Shown here: in pieces, positions 43,494 to 54,200 of the stretch
How the letters are laid out: each line of letters opens with the position of its first letter
Position numbering within the stretch: position 1 is the first letter of the stretch
Source of the DNA: Aequorivita marisscotiae
GTDB taxonomy: Bacteria; Bacteroidota; Bacteroidia; Flavobacteriales; Flavobacteriaceae
Direction: 5' to 3'
DNA length: 64,000 nt
NCBI RefSeq assembly: GCF_029814825.1
Contig: NZ_CP122379.1
Location: forward strand, 1,302,001 to 1,366,000
The notes under the pieces: generated by a model
The model's input: the letters and a program-made list of their open reading frames with translations, nothing else
Databases searched by the model: none
Told to the model about the DNA's origin: nothing
Made by a program: the position numbers and the translations under genes

Positions 43494-44810
43494 CTAGATT
43501 TTTTTCAAAATTAAACTTCGTCCTTTTAAAATTCCAAATAATAGAATATAACCGTAGCAAGCAATTACTAAGAGCAAGGCCAGTTTAAATCCTATATTAT
43601 CGGTAAGAAAGCCATAAGCGGGTGGAATTACAGCGCCCCCAACAATTGCCATACACAGCAATCCTGAAGCCTGTGGTTTTAAATCGCCCAATCCGTCAAT
43701 TGTTAAGGCAAAAATAGTTGGAAACATTATAGAATTAAAAAGTCCTACTGCAAGAATGGACCACATAGCTAGTAAGCCCGATGTATTCATAGAAACAAAC
43801 AACATTAATACCGCCAGAAACGCAAAAATTGATAGCACTTTGGTCGGTGCAATTATTTTAGTTAAATAGGCGCCAATAAACCTACCTACCATAGCCCCGC
43901 TCCAATAAAATACAACGAAGGCTCCCACAATGGCTTTGGGATCTATGGCATTTAAATCGGTGTTTAAAAGGCTTTCGGCTAGGTATTTCATTGTTTCGTT
44001 TTGCAGGATTATTTCAGAAATATTCATGCTCATAAAATAGTTTACCAAATAACTGCCAATAGCAACTTCGGCGCCTACGTACAGAAAAATACCCAAAGCC
44101 CCGAGCATCACGATTTTGTTTTTTAACAGTTTTCCATAGCCGCCCACGGGACTTTTTTCCAAAATAGTTGGTAACTTTATAAACACAAATAGAAGCGCCA
44201 ATAAGCCAATAAATGCAGCTATATACAGAAACGGCACTTGTACGGCCGAAGCTTCAGAAATGTAATAAGAGCTTTTTTCTGTATCTGATAGAACCAAAAT
44301 TTCTTCCGAAGATTTTATAGTATCGCTCAATAAAAATGAAGCGCCAATTAAGGGAGCAATGGCAGTTCCTAAAGAGTTGAATGCTTGCGATAAATTTAAA
44401 CGGCTGGAAGCGCCATCTTCACTTCCCAACACCGAAACATACGGATTTGCAGCAACTTGCAGAATTGTAATTCCGCCAGCCAACGTAAAATAAGCAACCA
44501 TAAATAACCAGAATTGCCTGTCGGCAGCTGCGGGATAAAAAAGCAAACAACCAACTGCCATAGTAACCAAACCCACAATTATTCCTTTTTGATATCCAAT
44601 TCGCGAAAGCAAAGCTCCTGCAGGGACGGAAATTACCAAATACGCTAAAAAGAAAGCGAACTGAACGAGTCCTGCCTGAAAATAACTCAGCTCAAAAACA
44701 TCTTTTAATCGCGGTACTAGGCTATCAACCAAAACGGTGATAAAGCCCCAAAGAAAAAAGAGGATGGTTACAGTGATAAATGCGGAGCGGAAAGATTTTT
44801 TTTCGGTCAT
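43494..44810 (-). CDS. Sugar MFS transporter (FucP/GluP/NagP-like)
   Basis: 438 residues with 12 membrane segments. ITVTILFFLWGFITVLVDSL at the N-terminus and the QAGLVQFAFFLAY and LQVAANPYVSVLGSEDGASSRLNLSQAFNSLG segments are typical of the FHS/glucose-galactose-fucose branch. It lies 18 bases after the aspartylglucosaminidase gene, which in turn follows GH92, so the substrate is probably mannose or N-acetylglucosamine released from N-glycans. Substrate by context only. Confidence 0.9.
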   Translation of the reverse strand: MTEKKSFRSAFITVTILFFLWGFITVLVDSLVPRLKDVFELSYFQAGLVQFAFFLAYLVISVPAGALLSRIGYQKGIIVGLVTMAVGCLLFYPAAADRQFWLFMVAYFTLAGGITILQVAANPYVSVLGSEDGASSRLNLSQAFNSLGTAIAPLIGASFLLSDTIKSSEEILVLSDTEKSSYYISEASAVQVPFLYIAAFIGLLALLFVFIKLPTILEKSPVGGYGKLLKNKIVMLGALGIFLYVGAEVAIGSYLVNYFMSMNISEIILQNETMKYLAESLLNTDLNAIDPKAIVGAFVVFYWSGAMVGRFIGAYLTKIIAPTKVLSIFAFLAVLMLFVSMNTSGLLAMWSILAVGLFNSIMFPTIFALTIDGLGDLKPQASGLLCMAIVGGAVIPPAYGFLTDNIGFKLALLLVIACYGYILLFGILKGRSLILKKI

Positions 44811-44828
44811 GATTGCTTGTTGTTAAAA

Positions 44829-45827
44829 TTACTTCTTATCGTAAAAATTCGAGGAAAAGTTTTCGTTTTTATCGTTTTGATATTTCGTTACCCAAAATCC
44901 ATCGTGAATTGCAAAATATCCCGTTTCGCCCTTTTTATTCACTGCAATATAACCCACTTGAAAGTCATTGTAATTGGGGTTCTTTTTTATTATTCTTCCA
45001 ATTGCTTCTTCGCAAGCTTGCTGTGGCGTTTTGCCTTGGCGCATCAATTCAACAATTAGAAAACTGCCTACGGTTTTTAAAACTTCTTCGCCAAGACCTG
45101 TTGCGGTTGCACCTCCAATTTCATTATCGATAAAAAGGCCCGAACCAATTATTGGCGAATCGCCCACTCGACCGGCCATTTTATAAGCCAGGCCACTGGT
45201 TGTGCACCCGCCTGAAATATCACCGTTTTTGTCAATAGCGAGCATTCCTATAGTATCGTGGTTTTCAATATTTATAATTGGTTTGTATTGTGAAGTTTTT
45301 TTCCATTCTTGCCAAGCTTTTTTTGAAGCGTCGGTGAGCAAATCTACTGGTTTAAATCCCTTAGCATACGCAAATTGTTCTGCTCCTTTTCCCGCCAAAA
45401 TTACATGTGGGGTGTCTTCCATCACTTTTCGGGCAACGGAGATGGGATGCATAATATTTTGAAGATAAACCACAGCGCCATAATCGCCGTTCTTGTTCAT
45501 AATACAGGCGTCCAAGGTTACATTTCCATCGCGATCGGGCAATCCGCCAATACCAACAGATTGTCCTTCGGCATTGGCTTCTTCAATCCTACATCCTTTT
45601 TCCACCGCATCGAGCGAAGAATTTCCTTCTTGCAAAACGCGCCAAGCTTCTGCAGTGCTATTATTTACGTTCCAAGTTGCTATTACTAGTGGAAAACCCG
45701 AAGCTTTATTTTGAGGATTTTTTTCTTCCGAGACTTCAGTTTTTATTTCCGAAGCGAAAACTGATGAGCCTACTGCAATTCCCAAAGTGGAAAGCGAAGC
45801 ATTTTGAATGAATTTTCTGCGTTTCAT
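44829..45827 (-). CDS. N4-(beta-N-acetylglucosaminyl)-L-asparaginase (aspartylglucosaminidase)
   Basis: 332 residues, family T2 Ntn hydrolase. It begins with a Tat-like signal (KRRKFIQNASLSTLGIAVGS), so it is exported folded. Self-cleavage is expected before Thr192 in ENHDTIGMLAID, the HDTIG signature that distinguishes aspartylglucosaminidase from isoaspartyl peptidase. GGCTTSGLAYKMAGRVGDSPIIGSG follows. It cleaves the GlcNAc-Asn bond of glycoasparagines, giving aspartate, ammonia and GlcNAc. It lies between GH92 and the sugar transporter in an N-glycan salvage operon. Confidence 0.93.
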   Translation of the reverse strand: MKRRKFIQNASLSTLGIAVGSSVFASEIKTEVSEEKNPQNKASGFPLVIATWNVNNSTAEAWRVLQEGNSSLDAVEKGCRIEEANAEGQSVGIGGLPDRDGNVTLDACIMNKNGDYGAVVYLQNIMHPISVARKVMEDTPHVILAGKGAEQFAYAKGFKPVDLLTDASKKAWQEWKKTSQYKPIINIENHDTIGMLAIDKNGDISGGCTTSGLAYKMAGRVGDSPIIGSGLFIDNEIGGATATGLGEEVLKTVGSFLIVELMRQGKTPQQACEEAIGRIIKKNPNYNDFQVGYIAVNKKGETGYFAIHDGFWVTKYQNDKNENFSSNFYDKK

Positions 45828-45878
45828 AACATTTAAGTTTAGTTTTGATTATCGTTTCCCTTTAGTCTCGAGTCTAAT

Positions 45879-48782
45879 TTATTTCACTTCTATTTCATCT
45901 ACAAACAGCCAAGCTTTTCCGCCAAAACCCAAATGTTCTTTTGGTAAATCGCCGAAGTTTTTTGCCGTAATTTTTATGAATTGAACATTTTTATTTACAT
46001 CAAATAAAATAGTTTTCGTTTTTACTTCTTCGGAAAGTTGCGCGGCATTCAGTTTTTGGATTGGCAATTGGGTAAAGTCTGTGCCATTTTCTGAAACCAG
46101 ACAGATAACTTCGGTAGGAAAAAATATCCAGCTGCGCTGGTCTCTCAAAAAGTTTAGGCTAACAGATTTTACTTTCTTTTTAGAACCTAAATTAACTGTC
46201 GCTTTTAAATCTAAATCGTGATACCCTTGCCAAGTTCCCGTTCTAAAATCATTTGCCCCGTGAATGCCATCAATAAGTGCGTTTTTCCCGCCGCCGTTGT
46301 ATTGATTTGCGTATTGGGTTTCTAAAGTTATGCTGAGGTTTGGGTCTATTTTGTAAAAATGTGTTGAGAGAATTTCGCTTTGTTTTTCAAAACCGTTGGA
46401 AGCGTAGGTTCTCAATTCAGTTTCTTCCGAAATTATAAACGGTTTCATATAAATTTTAAAATCCGAGCCATCTAAACTATAGAATATTTCGGATTCAGAC
46501 GGAGCAATTCCTAACGAAATTTCGGTTTCATTTTTAAAAGCTACATCGCCTTTTGCAATAAATGGAGCCGGAACAATTAAATTTTCAGTGATTTCCATCT
46601 TCGGAATTTCCTTGTCTTTTGTGGCCCAATCTGAAGGCTTATCAGTCATTTTAAAAACTAAATTCCCACCCTTTACAATTTCAGAATGATTGATAAAACT
46701 TCGGTTTAAAGGGTTTCCATTTAAAGTTGCCGAAGCGATATATTTGTTCTTGTCTGAAATATTCTGAGCCTCAATTTTAAAAATTTTACCATCTTCCAAA
46801 TTAATTGTGGCTTTTTCGAACAAAGGTGTTCCAATAATATATTGGTTGCTCGCGGGCGTTACAGGGTAAAAACCCATCGCACTAAAAATGTACCAAGCGC
46901 TCATTTGTCCACAATCTTCGTTTCCTGAGATTCCGTCGGGTGTATTTTGGTACAATTCATTTAAAATCCGGTGTACTTTTTCCTGTGTTTTTGCAGGTTT
47001 ATTTACAAAATTGTAGAGATAGGCCATATGGTGGCTGGGCTCGTTTCCGTGTGCGTATTGACCAATGAGCCCTGTAATATCTGCCTGTTGGCGACCTGAA
47101 GTTTCTTGTTTTGCTGTAAAAAGTTTATCGAGCTGTTTTTCAAATTCGGCTTTTCCTCCCATTAAATTTATCAAACCCGAAATGTCTTGCGGCACGTAGA
47201 AACTGTATTGCCACGAATTGGCTTCGGTGTAGTTGAAATTTACTTCGTACGGGTCAAATGGCGCAAACCACGTATTGCGGAAACGGCCGCGCATAAACTT
47301 GGTTTCGGGGTCGAAAACATTTTTATAATACTGCGCTCTTTCCAAATAAATCTGGTATTCTACCATATTGCCCATCGCTTTTGCCATTTGCGCAATCGTC
47401 CAATCGTCGTAGGCATATTCCAATGTTTTTGAAACAGATTCGCTTTCTTCTTCCACCGGTATAAATCCGAATTCTTTATAGCTTTTTAAGCCTAATTTAT
47501 CTTGCATGGCGCTATGCGTTATCGCTTTGAAAGCGCTATCTGCGTTAAAGCCGCGAATATCTTTTAAATACGCATCAACAATGACGGGCACGGCGTGGTA
47601 ACCAATCATACAACCCGTGTAATTGGCTGCCAATGGCCAAATGGGAAGAATTCCGCCTTCGTCGTGCTTTGCCAAAAGTGAATTGATAAAATGGTTGGTG
47701 CGCTCTTGCTCAATGATAGTATATAGCGGATGTGTGGCACGATACGTGTCCCAAAGTGAAAAAACGGTATAGTTTGTAAAATCGTTGGATTGATGAATTT
47801 TTAAATCCATTCCGCGGTAGCGTCCGTCCATATCTTGATACAAATTTGGCGCTAGCATTGTGTGATAAAGCGCGGTGTAAAAAATGGTTTTTTGATCTTT
47901 GTTTTCGGTGTCGATTTCAATTTTCTCAAGTTGGTTTTCCCAAGCAGTTTCGGCTTCGGATTTTATTTGCTGAAAAGTTTTATTGCCGATTTCAACTTCC
48001 AGATTTTTCTTGGCACCGGCTTCATCTACTGCGGAAATTGCTATTTTTATTTCCAACTCGTTTCCTTCGGAAGGGTCAAATTCAAAAGCAGCTATTACCT
48101 TCTCGCCTTTGGTTTTAGCGTTTAAATAAGTAATACTTTTATAGGGTCGTGAAAACTGAATGTTATAAAAAAGCCGTTGATCTTTAGCCCAAGCATCAGA
48201 ATGCCGATGACCCGAAATCTCCGTATTTGAAAGCACTTTTACTTCAGAACTTAAAACTTTGTCGCGATGATCTAAATCGAGAATTACTATTTGTTTTGAA
48301 TTTTTCGGGAAGGAATAGTGATGCATTCCGCTTCTTTCGGAAACGGTGAGCTTTACTTCAATATTGGTTTCATCTAAAAGTACGCTGTAATAACCTGGGG
48401 AGGCAGTTTCGTTTTCGTGTGAAAAATGTGCGCGATAACCCTTTTTCCGATCGTCACCATTGTTGAAATTAATAGCGTTTGTAGGCATTAACAAAACATC
48501 GCCATAATCGCTAACACCAGTACCGCTTAAATGAGTGTGCGAAAATCCGTAAATATATTGGTCGCTATAATGATAGCCACTGCATCCGTCCCAGCCCTCT
48601 AAACGCGTATCGGGGCTCAGTTGCATCATTCCGTAAGGCATCGAAGCGCCCGGATAAGTGTGGCCGTGCCCACCCGTACCAATAAATGGATTTACAAAGG
48701 AGATTAGTTTTTCAGAAGAAGATTGCTGTGAAAAACAGAAAATAGTACTTACAAAAAATAGCAGGGAGAAAATGTTTCGCAT
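45879..48782 (-). CDS. GH92 family alpha-mannosidase with C-terminal F5/8-type domain
   Basis: 967 residues: signal peptide (about 1-18), then the GH92 fold with VNPFIGTGGHGHTYPGASMPYGMMQLSPDTR near the N-terminus (split here by length: IGTGGHGHTYPGASMPYG), and ISGNEDCGQMSAWYIFSAMG with catalytic acid residues. After about 720 come a chitobiase-like insert (IFYSLDGSDFKIY) and a C-terminal F5/8 discoidin-like carbohydrate-binding domain (about 835-967). GH92 enzymes remove alpha-1,2/1,3-linked mannose from high-mannose N-glycans and need calcium. First gene of the N-glycan operon with aspartylglucosaminidase and the transporter. Confidence 0.94.
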   Translation of the reverse strand: MRNIFSLLFFVSTIFCFSQQSSSEKLISFVNPFIGTGGHGHTYPGASMPYGMMQLSPDTRLEGWDGCSGYHYSDQYIYGFSHTHLSGTGVSDYGDVLLMPTNAINFNNGDDRKKGYRAHFSHENETASPGYYSVLLDETNIEVKLTVSERSGMHHYSFPKNSKQIVILDLDHRDKVLSSEVKVLSNTEISGHRHSDAWAKDQRLFYNIQFSRPYKSITYLNAKTKGEKVIAAFEFDPSEGNELEIKIAISAVDEAGAKKNLEVEIGNKTFQQIKSEAETAWENQLEKIEIDTENKDQKTIFYTALYHTMLAPNLYQDMDGRYRGMDLKIHQSNDFTNYTVFSLWDTYRATHPLYTIIEQERTNHFINSLLAKHDEGGILPIWPLAANYTGCMIGYHAVPVIVDAYLKDIRGFNADSAFKAITHSAMQDKLGLKSYKEFGFIPVEEESESVSKTLEYAYDDWTIAQMAKAMGNMVEYQIYLERAQYYKNVFDPETKFMRGRFRNTWFAPFDPYEVNFNYTEANSWQYSFYVPQDISGLINLMGGKAEFEKQLDKLFTAKQETSGRQQADITGLIGQYAHGNEPSHHMAYLYNFVNKPAKTQEKVHRILNELYQNTPDGISGNEDCGQMSAWYIFSAMGFYPVTPASNQYIIGTPLFEKATINLEDGKIFKIEAQNISDKNKYIASATLNGNPLNRSFINHSEIVKGGNLVFKMTDKPSDWATKDKEIPKMEITENLIVPAPFIAKGDVAFKNETEISLGIAPSESEIFYSLDGSDFKIYMKPFIISEETELRTYASNGFEKQSEILSTHFYKIDPNLSITLETQYANQYNGGGKNALIDGIHGANDFRTGTWQGYHDLDLKATVNLGSKKKVKSVSLNFLRDQRSWIFFPTEVICLVSENGTDFTQLPIQKLNAAQLSEEVKTKTILFDVNKNVQFIKITAKNFGDLPKEHLGFGGKAWLFVDEIEVK

Positions 48783-48883
48783 TATAAAAAAATATTGGGA
48801 AAAGATACTAAAACCGTTAAAATAAAGTGAACAGTAGTTTCAATTTTTTGAAACATACTATCTTTAAAAATTCTATTTATACT

Positions 48884-50113
48884 ATGCGTTGGTTCATTTT
48901 TATTCTCTTTTACATTCTTGTTGATATTTATGCCTTTCAGGCAGTAAAAACTATTACGAAAAGTCCGTGGTTGTACGGGTTGTACGTTTTTATTTCATTG
49001 GCTGTTTTGGCGGCACTTATTTATCAACTTTCTACTTTGGGTGCTGGCAGGGTATTGGATGTAAATGCTATGTATGTTTTTGGTGTTTTTATCGCGGTTT
49101 TTATTCCAAAATTAATCGTGGTTATTTTTATGTTTGGGGAAGATATTGTCAGGTTTTTTACTGGAATTTTTATGAAAGTGGCAGGCAGTAGCGATGCGCC
49201 ATTTATGGGTTCACGAAGAAAATTTGTAAGCACTATTGCCCTGGGAATTGCGGCTATTCCTTTTGCATCGTTGCTCTATGGCATGTTTCAAGGAAAATAT
49301 AATTATAAAGTCTTAAAATACGCTTTGGAATTTGATGACCTTCCCGAAGCTTTTGACGGGTTTACACTCACACAAATTAGCGACATTCACAGTGGTAGTT
49401 TTGACAATCATCACAAAGTAGAATATGCTGTAAATCTTATAAACGAACAGCAGAGCGATGTAATTTTGTTTACCGGCGATTTAGTAAATAACCTTGCCGA
49501 TGAAATGGACGAGTGGAAAAATCTTTTTTCTACCTTATCAGCACCGCAGGGTGTTTTTTCGGTTTTGGGAAATCATGATTACGGCGATTATGTAAAGTGG
49601 AACAGTGCTAAAGAACAAGCCCAAAATTTGGAAAAACTGAAAATGATTCAAAAAGAAATGGGCTGGAATTTATTGCTTAATGAAAATAGATATATTGAAA
49701 GGGACGGACAGAAGATAGCTGTTGTTGGCGTAGAAAATTGGGGCCTTAACGGATTTAAGCAAGCTGGAGATTTGGACAAAGCAGTTGCAGGAATCTCAGA
49801 TGCAGACTTTAAAATTTTATTGAGTCACGACCCATCGCATTGGCAGGCGCAGGTAAAGGAGGATGGGCGTAACTTTCAGCTTACTTTAAGTGGGCACACC
49901 CACGGTATGCAATTTGGAATTGAAATTCCCGGGATTATAAAATGGAGCCCTATAAAATACAGATATGAAAATTGGGCAGGAATTTATGAAGAGCTAGGGA
50001 GATATATAAATGTAAATCGCGGTTTTGGATTTTTAGGATATCCCGGAAGGGTGGGTATTTGGCCCGAAATAACTGTTATTCAGCTTAAAAGAAAAAAACG
50101 CTTAAACGACTAA
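48884..50113 (+). CDS. Membrane-anchored metallophosphoesterase (calcineurin-like)
   Basis: 409 residues from the ATG at 48884 (MRWFIFILFYILVDIYAF). A GTG at 48827 would add 19 residues. About four membrane segments in the first 160 residues are followed by a calcineurin-like domain with all metal ligands: QISDIHSGS, FTGDLVNN, VLGNHDYGDY, LLSHDP and LSGHTHGMQFG. This is the YkuE/UDP-diacylglucosamine-pyrophosphatase-like branch; substrate unknown. It is divergent from the GH92 gene. Confidence 0.85.
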   Translation: MRWFIFILFYILVDIYAFQAVKTITKSPWLYGLYVFISLAVLAALIYQLSTLGAGRVLDVNAMYVFGVFIAVFIPKLIVVIFMFGEDIVRFFTGIFMKVAGSSDAPFMGSRRKFVSTIALGIAAIPFASLLYGMFQGKYNYKVLKYALEFDDLPEAFDGFTLTQISDIHSGSFDNHHKVEYAVNLINEQQSDVILFTGDLVNNLADEMDEWKNLFSTLSAPQGVFSVLGNHDYGDYVKWNSAKEQAQNLEKLKMIQKEMGWNLLLNENRYIERDGQKIAVVGVENWGLNGFKQAGDLDKAVAGISDADFKILLSHDPSHWQAQVKEDGRNFQLTLSGHTHGMQFGIEIPGIIKWSPIKYRYENWAGIYEELGRYINVNRGFGFLGYPGRVGIWPEITVIQLKRKKRLND

Positions 50114-50254
50114 TAAACGAACGAGTTCTTAATTTTTAAAACTAAAGTAAAACGAACATTTTTGAAAACTTTGGGCACTTTATAGCACTTAGGTACTTTG
50201 GGCGCTAATTTTATTATATTTGTAATACACTTACTCAACTAACATACTAGGCTA

Positions 50255-50551
50255 ATGTCAAAATTTGGAGAATTAATTGAAACAAAAATCCCAGTTCTGT
50301 TAGATTTTTATGCAGAATGGGACGAACCTAGCAAAGAAATGCACCCCATTTTAAGAGATGTTGCGGCTGCACTTGGCGATAAGGCACGAGTTATAAAAAT
50401 AGACGTTGAAAAAAATAAAGAGCTGGCCGATGCCTTGCGCGTAAAAGGGCTTCCCACCCTTATGATTTATAAAAATGGCGAAATGAAATGGCGGCAAAGT
50501 GGCGAGCAAGATGCCAATACGTTAATTGGGCTTGTGAATGAGTACGTTTAA
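50255..50551 (+). CDS. Thioredoxin-fold protein lacking the CxxC active site
   Basis: 98 residues, a complete thioredoxin fold: VLLDFYAEWDEPSKEM (strand 3 and helix 2), KIDVEKNKELAD, and the cis-Pro loop KGLPTLMIYKNGE. The usual WCGPCK is WDEPSK here: both cysteines are replaced (Asp and Ser), and no Cys occurs anywhere in the protein. It cannot be a thiol oxidoreductase; a chaperone, scaffold or binding role is inferred. TAtaTTTG at 50215-50222 is a plausible -7 element. Confidence 0.88.
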   Translation: MSKFGELIETKIPVLLDFYAEWDEPSKEMHPILRDVAAALGDKARVIKIDVEKNKELADALRVKGLPTLMIYKNGEMKWRQSGEQDANTLIGLVNEYV

Positions 50552-50567
50552 GTGAAAATTTTAAATA

Positions 50568-51227
50568 CTATATCGGTAAACACTTCCAGCCTTTTTCTGA
50601 AATAAACGATAGAACCTTCGGCAGTACAAAACGAAGGTTTTTTTCTGCTTTTAAACTATCGTGAAACACAATTACACTTCCCGGTTTTATATTTTTTAAA
50701 ACATTTTGAAGGCATTTTTCTGCTGAAACAAATTTGTCGTAATCATAGCTTATTATAGACCACATTACAATTTTATATCCTTTTTTATGAAGTATGCTTG
50801 CCTGTTTTAAAGTTATTTTCCCGTAAGGAGGCCTAAATAATTTTGAAATCTGAATTTGGTTTTCAATATGCTTGGCACTTACATTATTAGCCATCTGTTT
50901 TTTGGCTTCCTCAACGTTTTTAATATACGTTGAGGTTTTTGTTTTCCAGCCATTTAAATGATTAAATGTATGGTTGCCCACCGAATGCTTTTCTACAATT
51001 ATCCTTTGGAAAATCTCGGGGTTTTTTTGAACGTTTTCACCTATGCAAAAAAATGTGGCTTTTGCATTGTATTTTTTTAGCGTATCTAAGACCCAAGGCG
51101 TAATTTCTGGAATGGGACCATCATCAAAAGTAAGATAGATATTGTTTTTTGTATGCGAAAATGCCCAAATTCGTTCAGGGTACAACCACTGAATTAATTT
51201 GGGCATTTTTACAAAATTAAGTTGCAA
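50568..51227 (-). CDS. Polysaccharide deacetylase family protein
   Basis: 219 residues, NodB-homology domain: YLTFDDGPIPEITPWVLD (TFDDG metal-binding Asp), HSVGNHTFNHLNG (HxxxH), and LFRPPYGKITLKQA. These are the three conserved motifs of carbohydrate esterase family 4. VIVFHDSLKAEKN is the last active-site His motif. It removes N-acetyl groups from amino-sugar polymers such as peptidoglycan or a surface glycan. No clear signal peptide. Only six bases separate it from the upstream DUF2723 gene, so they are cotranscribed. Confidence 0.9.
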   Translation of the reverse strand: MQLNFVKMPKLIQWLYPERIWAFSHTKNNIYLTFDDGPIPEITPWVLDTLKKYNAKATFFCIGENVQKNPEIFQRIIVEKHSVGNHTFNHLNGWKTKTSTYIKNVEEAKKQMANNVSAKHIENQIQISKLFRPPYGKITLKQASILHKKGYKIVMWSIISYDYDKFVSAEKCLQNVLKNIKPGSVIVFHDSLKAEKNLRFVLPKVLSFISEKGWKCLPI

Positions 51228-51233
51228 TTAGAA

Positions 51234-54200
51234 TTAATTTAAGGGTGCTTCTTCTAAAATTTCATTGGTAGGTTCTTGCTGCATTTTTTCCAAAAGACTT
51301 GAATCTATAGGAATTTCAATAGTTGAATCTTTTTGAAGATCCTTATCTAAATCCATAGCTTCATCGGGCGAATAGAAGTGGCGGAACAGTTTTAAATACT
51401 CATTAAACTCTTTGGCTTCTGCGCGGCCGTATTCTTCTTTATCATATACCACGACAACCTGAACCAAACCGCGATAACGCTCCATATCGCTTATAATATC
51501 TTCAGCAATAGCACGTTGTTTATTGAATTTTAGGCTGTTGTAATACAGCAGATTCTCCTGATATTTTTCAGAAACATCTTGATAAACTTTTCGCGCTTTT
51601 TCGGGTTTGCTCAGTTCGTAATATCCAATTACAAATGGCTCTAATAACGAATAGTATTCAAAATAATCTATCGGCATTTTCTCCATTGCTAAATCGAGCA
51701 CTTTTTCGGCTTTTTCTAATTTTCCTTCGTTTATAAGCGCTTCGGCAAGACGTGCGAGATTACTGCGGTAGGTTATTCCGTTTCTACGGGTTTCGGTATC
51801 GTGATAAATATCCGGACTGCCGCTATTGCCCCAATCCCAAGACATAACAATATTGTACATTTTATCGGCGTCTATTCGGCCCATATCAAAAGGACTTCTT
51901 TTGTCTAATGGCGTTTTTATTGGCACCAATTTATAAACCACACCTTCTAATTGCAGATAATCTTTCATCCACAAATAATCGTCATCTCCAAAACTTCCAC
52001 CGCTAAAATAAATAGGTCGTTCCCAATTATTGTTTGCAATTATATCTAGCATCATCATTCTATTTTTGTAAATAATGTCGCCTTTAAGGTTAATATCTAT
52101 ATATGGTACTATACGATCTGCATCTTTTGGATCTACAATGCCATTTTTCAATACAGCCTCTTTATCTACCGGTATGCGGATTACCTTGGAAGGGAAGGTG
52201 TTTACTACCTGCCCACTCGGAAGTTCCATTTGTGTAGCCGGGCTATCGTTGGCTACAAAATTCATCCACGTTTTAATATCAATTGTATCTTTATTGGTTT
52301 TTTGAAAGATTAAGAAGTCGCGTGTACCCCATCGGTATTTTTCGTGTGTTAATTGTGATGGAATTGGATCGCTAGTAAAGGCTTTCTTCTTCATATCGTC
52401 TATATACCAATCTGTTTGGAATAGGCTTGTGTTAATAATACGCACATCCTGCCTGTATCCTTCCACATTTTGTGCATACCAAAGCGCAAAAGTGTCGTTG
52501 TCTCCAATTGTAAAAAGAATTGCGTTTTTATCGCAGGAATCTAGGTACATTTTACCCATAGACTGTGCGGTATAACGGTTGCTTCTGTCGTGGTCATCCC
52601 AGTTTTGGGTGGCGAGCAAAACGGGTGCCGCCAAGGTGGTAATTAAAAGCACCACGGGTAAGGCAATTTTAGGTTTTAAATACTCTTTGGCCAAATCAAA
52701 AAGCGCATAAACGCCATAACCTATCCACATTGCAAAAACGTAAAAACTACCAACTAACGCATAGTCACGTTCTCGCGGTTCAAAAGGGCGTTCATTTAAA
52801 TAAATTTTTAGTGCTAAACCTGTGAACAGAAAAAACACAAGTAGTACCCAAAAACTTTTTTGATCGTTTTTAAAGTGAAAAACCAAACCAATTACCCCCA
52901 AAATAAGCGGTAGGAAATAGTAGGTATTTCGGGCTTTGTTTTCTTTCATATCGCTCGGCAACATATCTTGATTGCCTAGGCGCAGTTCGTCTATAAATTT
53001 AATGCCGCTTAGCCAATTGCCATGTAAATCTGTATAGCGTCCTTGAACATCGTCTTGTCTTCCGGTAAAATTCCACATAAAATAGCGCCAGTACATATAT
53101 CCAAATTGAAATTCGAGCATAAATTTCATATTCTGGAAAAATGAGGGCTTTTGTATATCGAGAAATTGATTGAAATTCTTTAAAAATTTATCGTAATCAG
53201 TTTTATCAACGAGGCCTTGGTTATAAGCTTGTTTAAATTTATTTACTTCGTCAACCAATCGCGGTTCATTTAAATATTCGCTTTTAACCGAAAAGTCTAA
53301 ACCGCCCGTAAATTCCATATAATTGGCAGTGTGCTCTGTGCTCCACATACGAGGCATGAACGCTTTCTGTGAATCTTCGGTGTTTTGGCCAGCATTTTTG
53401 TAATTGTTTACAATAATATATTTGCCAGTGGCTTCGTCTTTTTCATATTTGGGTTTTTCATCTTTATACGGATTGTCTTCATCTAAACCAGCATAGGTTT
53501 CAGTAAAAAGAGGTCCGTAAAACAAATGTGTTTCGGGGTATTGCTCGCGGTTGTAATACGCCAAGAGTTCGCGCGCATTGTTTGGATTATTTTCATTAAT
53601 TACCGTTCCGGCATTTGCCCGAATAGGTAGCATTAACCAACTTGAAAACCCAATAAATATAAAGAGAACGCAGAGTAAAAGGGTGTTGAGCTGAACAAAT
53701 CCTTTATTTCGGGTATAGCGAAGTCCATAAATAAATAGGACAATAAAGAGTAGTGCGGCAAAAATAGTTCCCGAGTTAAAAGGCAGTCCAATGTTATTGA
53801 CGAAGAATAATTCTGAGGCGCTAAAAAACTTCATCGTCATTGGCAATAACAATTTAAAGATAAAAAGTAAAATTGCAACAGTGACAATATTGGCTATGAT
53901 AAAATTTTTAACCGTAACTGTTTTATAGTGTTTAAAGAAATATAAAAATCCGATTGCCGGAATAGTAAGCAGCGCCATAAAGTGAACCCCGAATGACAAG
54001 CCAATAATAAATGCGATAAGAATTACCCATCGATTGCCACGTGGCTCAAACATTTCGCGTTCCCAACGCAGGGCAGTATAAAATAGAACAGACATTAAAA
54101 AAGCCGCACTAGCATAAACCTCTGCTTCTACGGCGTTAAACCAAAAACTATCAGTAAAGGTAAATGCCAGCGCTCCAACGGCTGCACTTCCAATAATTGT

